The position numbers and the translations under genes were made by a program. The notes beneath the pieces were generated by a model. It was not told where the DNA came from. It made no database searches and was given only the letters and a program-made list of their open reading frames with translations. Shown here one piece after another: positions 1 to 9,168 of a stretch of 64,000 bases of DNA; the first letter of the stretch is position 1; every line of letters begins with the position of its first letter. Source of the DNA: Manduca sexta (Eukaryota; Arthropoda; Insecta; Lepidoptera; Sphingidae); assembly GCF_014839805.1 (NCBI RefSeq), contig NC_051140.1, positions 14,901,826-14,965,825 of the forward strand. The letters are read 5' to 3'.

Positions 1-233
1 AATGTGGACTGCGGCATAAACAGTAGAAACAATAATAAAATAATTGAATTACAAAAACGTTGCGGAGAACCACAACGTCCTAGTCACCTCGAAAAAATAG
101 ATCTGTAGCCTCATAATCCACTGTCATCAATGCCATAACCCAACAAAAACCGCACATTGTTGTTTAGCCATCGAAATATACCACAGGTAGAATAAATAAA
201 TAAAATTTTACAAAGGTTTGTAAAAGTATTCAC

Positions 234-902
234 CCGCTGTGTTTGTCAGCTGCGTATTTTACAGTCCTGATCGTGCCGTCCGCCTCGTGCAGGCTGTACA
301 CGCCCTTCACCACATCACCGTCGCGAGTCTCGTGCTGGTACTTCTTGTCGCCAGTGTGAGGGTCCTCCACTTTGTATTCGAAAGCATATTTCGGGTAGGC
401 CTGTAATAAAATATAGCATTAGTATTACAAGTTAAACAACACATAGATTATTGAAAACTTCGGAAAGTGTCATACATAGTAGTCAACGTGATGGTGATGG
501 TGGTTATCGTGGTGGTGATTGTCCTGGTGCTGGTGATGTGCAGGCGCATGGTGATGGTCATGAACCGCGTGCAGCACAATGTTCTGCGACGAGGAGGCGT
601 GTCCGTGCTCGTGACCGTGGCCGTGGCCGTGCTGACCCGCAGCGACCGCCAACAAACCCAACAAGACTACGATCTACAAATATATGCAAATTCATTAACA
701 TAGTTGTTTATATTTATAATAACTCGGTTAGTGTTCGTATGTCCATATAGCGATAGACGAACGTAAACTTCTCAAAGACCAAACTTAGTTTTAACTTTGC
801 TTTAAATTTATGGTAAGGTTCAATCATCATCTCGTGGTGTTGTTGTTAAACAGGTAATAAATTAATTTAATATTAATATTTTTTACATACTTTGAAGTAC
901 AT
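234..902 (-). CDS. Gene A: RR-2 cuticular protein, His-rich linker (partial, 3' end outside window)
   Basis: Secreted structural cuticle protein predicted to bind chitin. Coding exons on the minus strand are 891..902 (MYFK), 476..673 and 234..400. The last exon lies beyond the left edge: the intron starting at 233 stays alignable to intron 3 of gene B down to base 1. The signal peptide crosses the exon 1/2 junction (MYFK then [13 protein letters not shown]). The linker is about 50 residues, rich in His-Gly and His-Asn runs, contains SSQNIVLH, and ends VDYY. Exon 3 encodes the RR-2 core: [20 protein letters not shown], then RDGDVVKG, then YSLHEADG. All three exons start with AG and end with GT on the coding strand. 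A TATAAAAG lies 66 bases upstream of the ATG. The gene is head-to-head with gene B and nearly identical to it in protein sequence. Confidence 0.93.
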
Positions 903-967
903 ATTTGTTTTACGTTATCGTTGAGAACACGAAACTGAAACTGATAATCTGTTTAAACATAAAATCG

Positions 968-975
968 CTTTTATA
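968..975 (-). promoter_or_regulatory. TATA box of gene A
   Basis: TATAAAAG on the minus strand. A TCAGTT initiator-like match sits about 31 bases downstream (complement of 939..944), followed by a leader of about 40 bases to the ATG. The matching promoter of gene B has the same sequence. Confidence 0.75.
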
Positions 976-1045
976 CTCAGTAAATAAAACATTCATATAC
1001 TTGTGTGTATATTTCGCCACAGTCTCGAACAAGATTAATATCTGG

Positions 1046-1714
1046 TTCAAGATGTGGTGACCAGCATTACTTTGCGGAGATAAGAAATACATATCATTAT
1101 AACCACATAAAAGAAATAATTTCAATGGCGGCCACTTTATTCATAGCAATATTTGGAATGTGAATTACTTAGTTAACGAGATTTGACGGTATTTTAATAG
1201 AAGGGTTTTCGTACTTAGATGGGACACAATATTATAAATAAATCACAACATAGACTTCTTTATTATTCTATTTGAGAGTATTGTTGAAGTAACTTATAGC
1301 GTATTGTTATACAATAATTATTGTTATAATTTAATTTTTAATTACTTTCTACCATGTAATAGCGAAATTACATAATTCTGCGAGCTATCGGCCAAAACGA
1401 AAGTGAGAATGGACGAAAGTATTGATGTTGTTAGGTTAGATCAGTTTAAGTATTAAGTCATAATAAAATAATAATATCAGCCCTCTATTATATACTGTCC
1501 CACTGTTGGGCACGGACCTCCTCTAAAACTGAGAGGGAGTAGGCCTAAGTAATAAGTATTAGGCATGTGGATGGATGTAATTATTATTATTAGTATTTCA
1601 ATGTGGTGGTAAATGAATGAGCCATGGAATTTTCGTTTATTAATTTAGGTAAAAAGGACCAAAAGTGTCACTTAAGATTTTACCGAAGGTCGCAATTACT
1701 CCCAAAACACATGT
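1046..1714. other. Spacer between the two arms of the A/B inverted duplication
   Basis: The arms stop aligning near 1045 on the left and 1715 on the right. The spacer is AT-rich and holds one interspersed repeat copy (about 1465..1575). I see no coding exon in it. Confidence 0.6.
1465..1575 (+). repeat. Lepidopteran-type interspersed repeat, family 1 (fragment)
   Basis: Shares blocks with four other places in the window (about 10.1, 26.3, 55.0 and 63.9 kb): TATACTGTCCCACTG, GGGCAC and CCTCCTCT, then a GAGAGGGAGTAGGCCT-like block. This copy lacks the downstream half seen at 55.0 kb. The resemblance to a widespread lepidopteran repeat is from memory. Confidence 0.7.
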
Positions 1715-1785
1715 TTTACGTAATAATCTGGTTCGCGACTATGGCGAAATATACATACCAGTTTATGAATGTTTTATTTACTGAG

Positions 1786-1793
1786 TATAAAAG
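1786..1793 (+). promoter_or_regulatory. TATA box of gene B
   Basis: TATAAAAG, 63 bases before the last base of the start codon region. A TCATTT initiator-like match starts at 1817, 31 bases downstream. The region aligns to the promoter of gene A in inverted orientation. Confidence 0.75.
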
Positions 1794-1855
1794 AGATTTT
1801 TTTTGTAAACTGATTATCATTTACAGTTTCGTGTTCTCAACGGTAACTTACAAAG

Positions 1856-2918
1856 ATGTACTTCAAAGTATGTAAAAAAATAATAATATTAAATTAATTA
1901 TGTTTTTAATACAAAACCATGATGACTGAACATCATCATAGGTCTAAAATAAGAAAAAAATGGTTTATGAGAGGTTACATTCATCCATCTTTATATCGAC
2001 ATACTAACACTAACCGGATTCTTATAAACAACTATGCTAATGAATTTGCATATATTTGTAGATCGTAGTCTTGTTGGGTTTGTTGGCGGTCGCTGCGGGT
2101 CAGCACGGCCACGGCCACAGTCACGAGCACGGACACGCTTCCTCGTCGCAGAACATTGTGCTGCACGCGGTTCATGACCATCACCACGCGCCTGCGCATC
2201 ACCAGCACCAGGACAATCACCACCACGATAACCACCATCACCATCACGTTGACTACTATGTATGACACTTTCTGTAATTTTCAATAGTTCCTGTGTTGTT
2301 TATCTTGTAATACTAATGCTATATATTATTACAGGCCTACCCTAAATATGCTTTCGAATACAAAGTAGAGGACCCTCACACTGGCGACAAGAAGTACCAG
2401 CACGAGACCCGCGACGGTGATGTGGTGAAGGGCGTGTACAGCCTGCACGAGGCCGACGGCACCATCAGAACTGTAAAATACGCAGCTGACAAACACAGCG
2501 GGTGAATACTTCTAGAATTGTTAACTATTGGTTCTACTTGTTTAGTACTAGTGCCTATTGTCTATTTCGGTGGCTTAGCAACAGTTGCGGATCCTATTAG
2601 GGTACAGCATAATGGGTGTATTATGAGGATTAAGATCTATTTTTTCAATGTGACTAAGACGTTGTTGTTCCGCGCAGCGTTTTTGCAATTCAATTATTTT
2701 ATTAGTGTTGCTTTTGTTACTATCGTAGGCCGCATTTTATCACAGACAAATTTCACATTATTTAAATGTATAGATCATTGTCTTACAAAGGCCTATCAGT
2801 ATTTCAAAATGATATACTAAGCAATTTCTAATTACTTCTACGTCTTTACAGATTCAACGCTGAAGTCCACCGCGAGGGTCACGCTACACATGCCATACCT
2901 TACCACCATCATCATTAA
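1856..2918 (+). CDS. Gene B: RR-2 cuticular protein, His-rich linker (complete)
   Basis: Exons 1856..1867, 2062..2259, 2335..2501 and 2852..2918 give 444 nt, 147 residues. All introns are GT-AG; the phases are 0, 0 and 2, the last splitting the Gly codon of KHSG. Order: signal peptide (MYFK plus [13 protein letters not shown]), a linker dominated by His ([20 protein letters not shown], repeated HH runs), VDYY, the RR-2 domain from AYPKYAFEY to AADKHSGFNAEV, then a short tail ending in five residues of His-rich YHHHH. AATAAA at 2972..2977 is a likely polyadenylation signal. The exon 2 product differs from gene A at one residue (Ser for Gly) and the exon 3 product is the same. The role is chitin-binding exocuticle protein, known for RR-2 proteins and inferred here. 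An open frame at 2518..2820 lies in intron 3 and is not part of the gene. Confidence 0.96.
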
Positions 2919-2972
2919 AGCGTTTGAGATATCTTTGTTGTATATTTTTAGTGCATTGTTACTATGGTTAAA

Positions 2973-3458
2973 ATAAAAGTTTTCGTTACTGCAATACGTT
3001 TTTTTCTTTAGGGTATAAGCCATGAGTTATTAAAATTATTAAATCATTTTTACAATATTAAAATGGTTACAGCTGAATGTTTCTGAATCTCTGAAAATAT
3101 GATTTTTTATTCTTTTAATATTTCAATATTGTTTGGGAAAATGAAGCTTACACATTTTGTTTACTTATTTTTCTTTACATAAGATACAAATATAAAGGGT
3201 TTAATTAATTCTCTACTAATCAATTACATTTTTATATGTTTAATAAACTAAAAAAATAACGTAATCTATTCCATTACTCATATTATATTACATTCATGAA
3301 AAAATATATATAAACAGAGATTAAACTTCATCATAATATTAGGGGAAAAGTATTACGCAGTTATGTATAAAATGCAGATTACGTATTAGGAGTAGCGGTT
3401 TGGATAACATGACTAAATTGTAAATACTAAAATAAAATCAATATTAATACAAAACAGT
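2973..3458. other. Intergenic, genes B and C tail to tail
   Basis: AT-rich spacer between the polyadenylation signals of gene B (plus) and gene C (minus, complement of 3459..3464). I see no gene or repeat in it. Confidence 0.6.
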
Positions 3459-3521
3459 TTTATTCTCTCTAAATTATATCAATACTCATTACAATAAAAA
3501 TGATAGTTTTTTGTGATAAAC

Positions 3522-4827
3522 TTAATAATGACTATGCTTAGGCGCGATATGGTGAGTGCTGTGCTTAACTGTTGCGTGAAAACTGAAACAATAAAAAGAT
3601 CCATAATAATTGTTTTATATAAAATACATGTTTTTGCATGCTTTAGTATTACTTTCAACTTTAAAGAATTACCATAAAAAATCTTTATAGATTAATTAGG
3701 AATTAAATTTCATAACCAACAGTTGTTGGTTATGAAATTTAATAACTTTTAAGATACGAATAAATTAGTAATCAGTTTAGATTTTTTAGTATAAATACGA
3801 ATAAAATTCTTAACCTTACGATTGGTGGTGATCAGAATATTATAACTTTATTTAATTGCTCCAAAATTTGAAGTTCTAAATCTCCTCTTGCGTTTTTGTC
3901 ATACTCACCCTGAATGTTTGTCGCCGTGGTAGTCGACGTGTCTGATTGAGCCGTCAGGCTGATGCAACCAGTAGTAGCCTTTTACAACATCACCATCACG
4001 GGACTCGCGCTGGCCCTTATGATCTCCTGTATTCGGATCATGGACTTTGTACTCGAAGTCGTACTTCGGGTAAGTCTGTGAAAACGGTTACATATTAGGA
4101 ATTTTTCTATCGTTCGTTTTTATTTGTAGAGCAGTTAGGTAGTCTTGATAAGAATTTGCAATCTTAAAATCTTAAAGTTTCGATTATACTGAAATGTTCT
4201 GTCTCATATACGATCCTATTGGCAAGAGAACTTTACGATCATGAACTTAATTTAAAGATACCGCCGCAGCTTGTTATTATTGATGCAAAAAATATAAGAC
4301 ATTTATATTCAATCTTCCTTCCTTTCTTAGTTTTAAATAAAACGCTTCATCAATAATCGTAAAATGTAATAGGTATCAAATTCCTCAACAAAAAGTATAG
4401 TATGTATATATGACTTCTACACTTACATAGTAATCATGGTGGCCATGGTGGTGTACGGGGTGGTGGTGACTATCGTACTTGTGCACCTGCTGCGAGGAGA
4501 ACGCCTGGTGTGCAGCTGCGACTCCCAGCAGAGCAAGAAATATAATCGCCTGTAAATTTTAATTAGTAATTTCATGTATATAAATGGCATTATAAAATTC
4601 CTTCTACATATAAACATTCATTTCATCAATAAGAAATAATTTCGTCCAGATTTGAGCAGTTGATGTTATTCTTCATGTTTTGCTTGGTTTATAGATATTA
4701 GTACTATAAGCAAATTAGAGTCGATATATAATTGTTATATTTAGAAAAGTAGTTTACGATTCAGCAGCAATATGACGAAATATATTTTATGAAATAAAAC
4801 TTATAGTCAATTTACCTTAGCGCACAT
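3522..4827 (-). CDS. Gene C: RR-2 cuticular protein, short His-rich linker
   Basis: Exons on the minus strand are 4816..4827 (MCAK), 4427..4549, 3909..4075 and 3522..3582, for 363 nt and 120 residues. Splice sites are GT-AG with phases 0, 0, 2 as in gene B. The signal peptide is MCAK plus AIIFLALLGVAAA. The linker is short (about 28 residues) with AFSSQQVHKY, then HHHP and HHHGHH, and ends HDYY. The RR-2 core starts TYPKYDFEYKVHDPNTGD and has [20 protein letters not shown], then [10 protein letters not shown]. It is a variant: GQRES replaces the usual SQHET, and YHGDKH replaces YTADKH, which gene D also has. The tail is FHATVKHSTHHIAPKHSHY. A polyadenylation signal is at the complement of 3459..3464. 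Intron 3 holds a perfect 20-bp palindrome. Confidence 0.95.
3702..3743. repeat. Perfect inverted repeat, 20-bp arms, 2-base centre
   Basis: Left arm 3702..3721 and right arm 3724..3743 are exact reverse complements around GT. The arms contain CATAACCAACA and its complement. It lies in intron 3 of gene C. Confidence 0.9.
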
Positions 4828-4897
4828 TTTTATTATTTTTGATATGTTTAGGAGGAAACGCAGTTGTGAACTGATAAATGTATTCAAATTCTCGCGT

Positions 4898-4907
4898 CTT
4901 TTATATA
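4898..4907 (-). promoter_or_regulatory. TATA box of gene C
   Basis: TATATAAAAG on the minus strand. TCAGTT (complement of 4869..4874) lies about 31 bases downstream and the ATG about 42 bases after that. Confidence 0.75.
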
Positions 4908-6070
4908 TTAATATAACGTTCAAGGTGATCGATTTTACTTAAATTATGGGTATCTACAATTACAAATATTTAATGTCTAATATGCAGCATTAGAAATAAT
5001 TTCGTAAACATTTGTAACGTGACCAAGTCGCCCATGTCTTGCTTGCTTTTAACAATGCTTTTCAATTTATTTTTTGTCGTGAGCTATTACGCATAATATG
5101 GAAATATTTGAAGTCATTAATATACAAACGGTTATAAATTAACCAACGATAATAATGCTTAGCAAAGTTCTGAGATCTTTCTTGAGAATAAATGATTTAC
5201 TTTTTTCTCTATTATTTTTATTTACTTAACATATGATTAGCACGTTTTATAGAGATCACCTTTAACCTTTTGCACAAGTATATATAATATATATTTTTTG
5301 CACATATATAATCTTTAATAAAATAATAACTAGTGATAGACTTTCCTGTATTTCCTTTATATCCTTTATTAAAAATGTGACCGCACTGCACCTGACGGTA
5401 AGCGCGAGGCCCTCCAGATGGACTATTAAATGACAATAGATTGCCATCTTATGATACCATTCGACGATATATTTTGCTGACTACCTTACATAAATGGTGA
5501 TAACTCGCATAACACCCCGTTCCGATGAGTCACTATCTAGGCTTAGGCATGACGTATTCAAAGACATGCTGGATTTGAGGTTGTAGGAAAAAAATAACTT
5601 TATATTATTTCAAATTTATTTAGAATTTTGTTGGGTAGATTCGTTTCTTTCTTTTTAGTAATAGCAAAATATGTTTAGAACATGTCTTTACTATTTGGAT
5701 ACACACTGCTTTAAAATCAACAGTTTTATAATAGGCAATTAAAATTATGGCGATAACGTATTGGTACAATATTTTTATAATGTTAGTACTCATTATTCAG
5801 GTACTATGTATGCGACGTGACTAATACGTTTTACCTTTGCGTTTAATCTGAAAATAATTTTTAAAAAATATTTTTAATCTATAATCATCAATATAATACT
5901 GTACCTAATTGATATTTAGACTGCAATAAACATAATTATACAAATATTACATTTACCGATGCAAATGGTGCTTCATATTTTAGTACTGCGTATCTATTGA
6001 ACTGAGATAATTTAACAAAAAAGGTAGTTGATTCAAAGTTAATTATTTTCTAGAGGCATACAAAACTCAC
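4908..6070. other. Intergenic between gene C and the relic
   Basis: AT-rich. A GC-richer patch at about 5375..5435 (CACTGCACCTGACGGTAAGC) looks like a small fragment of a LINE-type repeat 3' end. No gene seen. Confidence 0.5.
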
Positions 6071-6497
6071 CCGCTATGTTTGTATTCAAGAGTCACCCTC
6101 TTTTTATTCGAATGATAAATATGCGCATAAATAAGTATATAAATATGAGCAATGACTTTTTTTTAGTACTTACTGATATAGTAACAGTGTATAAAGTAGA
6201 TTCTATATGGTTTACTTTATATAAGGTGTGTACACACCTATTTAAAAATAAAAGCATTCTTTACCATTCGATCTTGAATAGTAAAAATACAAAACATAGC
6301 AATTATCGACTTAATAATCAACGTGGTGTTCATTTTGGTAGTGATTATATTTCTAATGTTGTGACTGTCAGTTGTTGCGCGTGCGCCGCGTGCAACACAT
6401 TGCTCTGTGACGAGCCGAGCCCGTGTCCGAGAACTTGACCTTGACTGTGATGCCGTTTGTGGCAGCGAGAGCAACTGTTTCTGCTACGACGATGATC
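6071..6497 (-). pseudogene. Decayed RR-2 cuticular protein gene, related to A/B
   Basis: Two pieces of a gene of the A/B type remain, in the right order and orientation. About 6311..6497 matches exon 2: the stretch around TCACAGAGCAATGTGTTGCA aligns with the SSQNIVLHA region of genes A and B, and about 40 residues of one frame read GQVLGHGLGSSQSNVLHAAH. It ends CACGTTGATTAT, equivalent to the VDYY exon end, but the splice donor is changed and a TAA follows. At 6071..6090 the end of the RR-2 exon survives as CATAGCGG followed by a good GTGAG donor. The rest of the RR-2 exon is missing, and the signal-peptide region is frame-shifted. No first or last exon found. It cannot encode a normal cuticle protein. 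Confidence 0.75.
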
Positions 6498-6729
6498 AGT
6501 AGATATTATATTTGTAAGAATCCAGCAATAATTCCAATCAAAATTGTTATTTTTTCCCACAAGGCTCTAATTCCCTACGAAATATGAAAGATGAAAACGT
6601 TCTTAATGTTGATAAATAAGAAAACAAAACTTTAAATATTTTATTATCTAGATTTCATAATCAGTGAACATTATTTAATTTTGACCTTGTAGTACCTGTT
6701 TACTTTCGTTGTTTTCTCTTGAATTGCGA

Positions 6730-6898
6730 ATAGTGGTACGATAATAATCAGAATGAATGATGGATACATTTCTCGCAATAATGAAAATGTTAAACATGTT
6801 TTTATTTATGTGAGATAGTGGTACGATAATAATCGGAATGAATGATGGATGCGTTTCTCGCAATAATAAAAATGTTAAACATGTTTTTATTTATATGA
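6730..6898. repeat. Two-copy tandem repeat, 85-bp unit
   Basis: Units 6730..6814 and 6815..6898 both start ATAGTGGTACGATAATAATC and end AACATGTTTTTATTTAT, with only a few base changes. Confidence 0.9.
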
Positions 6899-9090
6899 TT
6901 TCAGGTGAAAAGTAAATGTGATCTCCGTTTAAAGACCTAATTTTACATTGATTGTAGGATCGCTTAATTAAACATAACTAACAAGGTGAAAAAAGAAATG
7001 CTCTAAATATAATATTCTGTAATATGCGCACGTTTCGTCGGTTTACTGCAAGAACTCACTAATGGCAAAAAATCATCAAGTACAGTTTATAACGCCCTGA
7101 ACATAATATAATGTTTAACATACTCGCTAATTTTAAGAATAAAAATATCAAGAATATAATAGTGTTTTACTTTTTTTAACATAATTATATCTAAGATGAT
7201 ATAGGGAAAACAATATAACTAAAACTAAAAGTGGCTTAATTCATACTTTTGTATTTGTTAGTTAATGAGTGCTTGCACTAAACCGACGGTTTGTAATATT
7301 GTATTTTAATATAAATAACGAAAGCAGTAAATACATAAATGTGTTATCACGATATTTATTGCTTCTTTTGTTTCCGTAACTAACCGCGACATCTGTGTCA
7401 ACAAAAAACCTCTATACTTGTAATTTCACAGCAGTCTAACAGCGGAGGCGCATCTCTACTTTCAAATTATTAGTTTCCCGGTAGATGGCAGTAGTATTAG
7501 CACGCAAACATCCTAGACTGCTATTGTACCGTTAATTAGTTGGCGCGATTCCGTCAGTGACATCGCAACATTTGTAAAAATGATTATTTTAATAAACTAC
7601 AAAATTTATTTGACTTTTAAGCCACCCAGTAACTTTATTTTTAAATACGTTTATATGTTTCAACGATGTATTATAAAATAGGTGATAACGCTACGAAGTC
7701 AAAGCTGCAAACAAAAGCTAGTTAATAAAAAATGAGGTAGTTGCGGAAAAGTACTCAAATACTGTAAATATACAAGTTATACTTGATTTTTGAGGTGTCT
7801 TGTCTGTGAATATAGACAGCTCTCAGATACCTACTTACGTATTTGGGCTTTTCATTGATATTCAGATAGAACGTATTCTGTTACTAAATTGACAGACAAC
7901 GAGGCGACTCATACAAGCCATATTTCGTTTATATTAATTTATTTTTATACCGCAATGAATTTGACAGCAAATTTATAACGATTTTTGGTAGCAATTAGGT
8001 ATCTATGCTAAATTACACTATCCTAGGGAAAGTGTGTTAACAACTAAGTATAATAACAATCATGTATAAGAATATTTAATCATTATTTGAAAAATATAGA
8101 TCATAATCAAGAAAAATAGCACGTTATTAATAAGGATTACACTTAGAAAAACTAAATACTAACAATCGTATTAATAAAAATTGCTGTTGGTAAGATGCTT
8201 TTATTCACCCAGATATCGCCCACGTAAGTGTGTCACGTTCCAGGATGAGCCAACTTATATGTGATTTCAAACAGGCCGGCATAATTGTGTCAACTGGGTT
8301 AATCATCTCTCGTCAGTCGACACTATATCTACCCTACTTCACTTGCATCAGGCGCAGTATGCTCATTTAGCTGTAACCGTAAAAAAAATAATTAAAAAAT
8401 GTGCTTCCATTTGTTAATATAATTACGTACGTAATGAGCAGTTATGTTACAAAAAAGTTAACCTCCGTGTGTCACGCGCTTAAATAAAAAATCAGGTCTC
8501 GCGGTCAATGTCCCTTTCCAATTATACTCGATTTGGTTACATAATTTGTGTATGAGATAAGTATGAAAATATTTTGAAGCAACTGATTTTATCTATGTTG
8601 ATATCTTGTAATCTTAATTGGAATCTTACATACATTTTTTTTTTCATAAATATGTTTTGTTAGCTTTATTAAGGCAGGTATGCAGGCAACGTCAACATGT
8701 GTTTTAAAATTAAATAATTTGTTTGATTGATTTTGGTATTATGCGATATCAAGAGTCCTGGAAAATATATTTTAATTCTACTAAGAAGTTGTTATACAAT
8801 ATGATTTTTTTTAAGTTTCTTGTTCAAATAACATGCCTTATAAAGCAGAAACTACGCTTTGAAAGGATTCATATAAAGATTGCCGAAATGTGAATAAAGT
8901 TCGGCCTAAACTCACTAAACCCATCATTGATAAAACATAACTTAAAAATGATCTAATGAAACAACTTTAATGTCAATGGTATCTTACTCAAATTGCACCT
9001 ATTTACCACGCTGCATTTGAAAATATTTTTTTAACCCTTTGTGGCGATAATGACTAATAGATATTAAATAACAAAACATGAATATTTACA
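6899..9090. other. Gene-free stretch between the relic and gene D
   Basis: AT-rich sequence. I found no RR-2 exon, transposase or RNA gene here on either strand. Confidence 0.5.
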
Positions 9091-9168
9091 AAACATTTTA
9101 TTAAGTATAAAAAGTATTAAAACTTTAACAAGATCACAGAAAGTTTGGTTTATATTAAATATCACAGT

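Noticed and set aside
467..750. Open frames opposite exon 2 of gene A (and 1991..2284 opposite gene B)
   Set aside because: They are complements of His-codon runs. The spliced RR-2 frame has a signal peptide and splice sites; these have none.
2518..2820. 100-codon open frame after the RR-2 exon of gene B
   Set aside because: Lies wholly in intron 3. The RR-2 domain continues in frame from the exon at 2852.
6730..6898. CRISPR-like array
   Set aside because: Only two direct units with no spacers, in a eukaryotic genome.
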